Below, piece by piece: positions 6,088 through 6,088 of a stretch of DNA of 6,088 nucleotides (positions are counted from its first letter, which is position 1; each line of letters opens with the position of its first letter). The notes below the pieces were generated by a model. That model was not told the origin of the DNA. It saw nothing but the letters and a program-made list of their open reading frames with translations, and did not search any database. The stretch comes from CAZACZ01 sp964483695 (GTDB taxonomy: Bacteria > Deinococcota > Deinococci > Deinococcales > Trueperaceae): NCBI GenBank assembly GCA_964483695.1, contig CAZACZ010000114.1, positions 1-6,088 of the forward strand. The letters are read 5' to 3'. A program made the translations under genes and the position numbers.

Positions 6088-6088
6088 A

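Overview
The window is about 6.1 kb of very GC-rich DNA. All supported genes lie on the minus strand, so transcription runs from right to left. Coding density is high, and Shine-Dalgarno (SD) sites are strong at three of the four genes. The rightmost gene instead has a TANNNT hexamer exactly 7 nt before its ATG, a leaderless arrangement well known from Deinococcus and other high-GC bacteria. A run of exactly 100 N, flanked by two identical 55-bp sequences, marks this as a draft scaffold, probably from short reads and possibly metagenomic. No rRNA, tRNA, CRISPR array or transposase is visible. The host is a high-GC bacterium that makes lipoproteins; a deinococcal-type lineage is only a guess.

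Layout, in the direction of transcription. (1) 6056-4890: an AAA_14 plus DUF4143 ATPase with Walker motifs and a C-terminal PD-(D/E)xK-like motif, preceded by an AT-rich near-palindrome of 30 bp. (2) 4769-4492: a 12-bp tandem repeat array broken by the N gap. (3) 4491-1720: a large lipoprotein with a lipobox, a fibronectin type III domain, seven FG-GAP/VCBS-like repeats (probable 7-bladed propeller) and a beta-rich C-terminal domain of about 270 residues that I do not recognise. If the gap and one 55-bp copy are an assembly artefact, the lipoprotein frame runs through the repeats to an ATG at 4769 with an excellent SD, adding an arginine-rich N-terminus of 41 residues. (4) 1665-841: a 274-residue protein with a degenerate PD-(D/E)xK-like pattern, 54 bp downstream and probably co-transcribed. 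(5) 851-735: a degenerate 13-bp tandem repeat array. (6) 740-711: a sigma70-like promoter whose -35 box is the edge of that array. (7) 605-1: the 5' part of a VOC/PhnB-like protein (COG3865 type), cut by the window edge.

The genes do not form a recognisable pathway. The ATPase and the VOC protein look like independent units. The lipoprotein and the 274-residue protein may form a two-gene operon. The most interesting points are the repeat-encoded N-terminus hidden by the gap, the unassigned C-terminal domain of the lipoprotein, the 13-bp array that supplies a promoter element, and the palindrome over the start of the ATPase gene.
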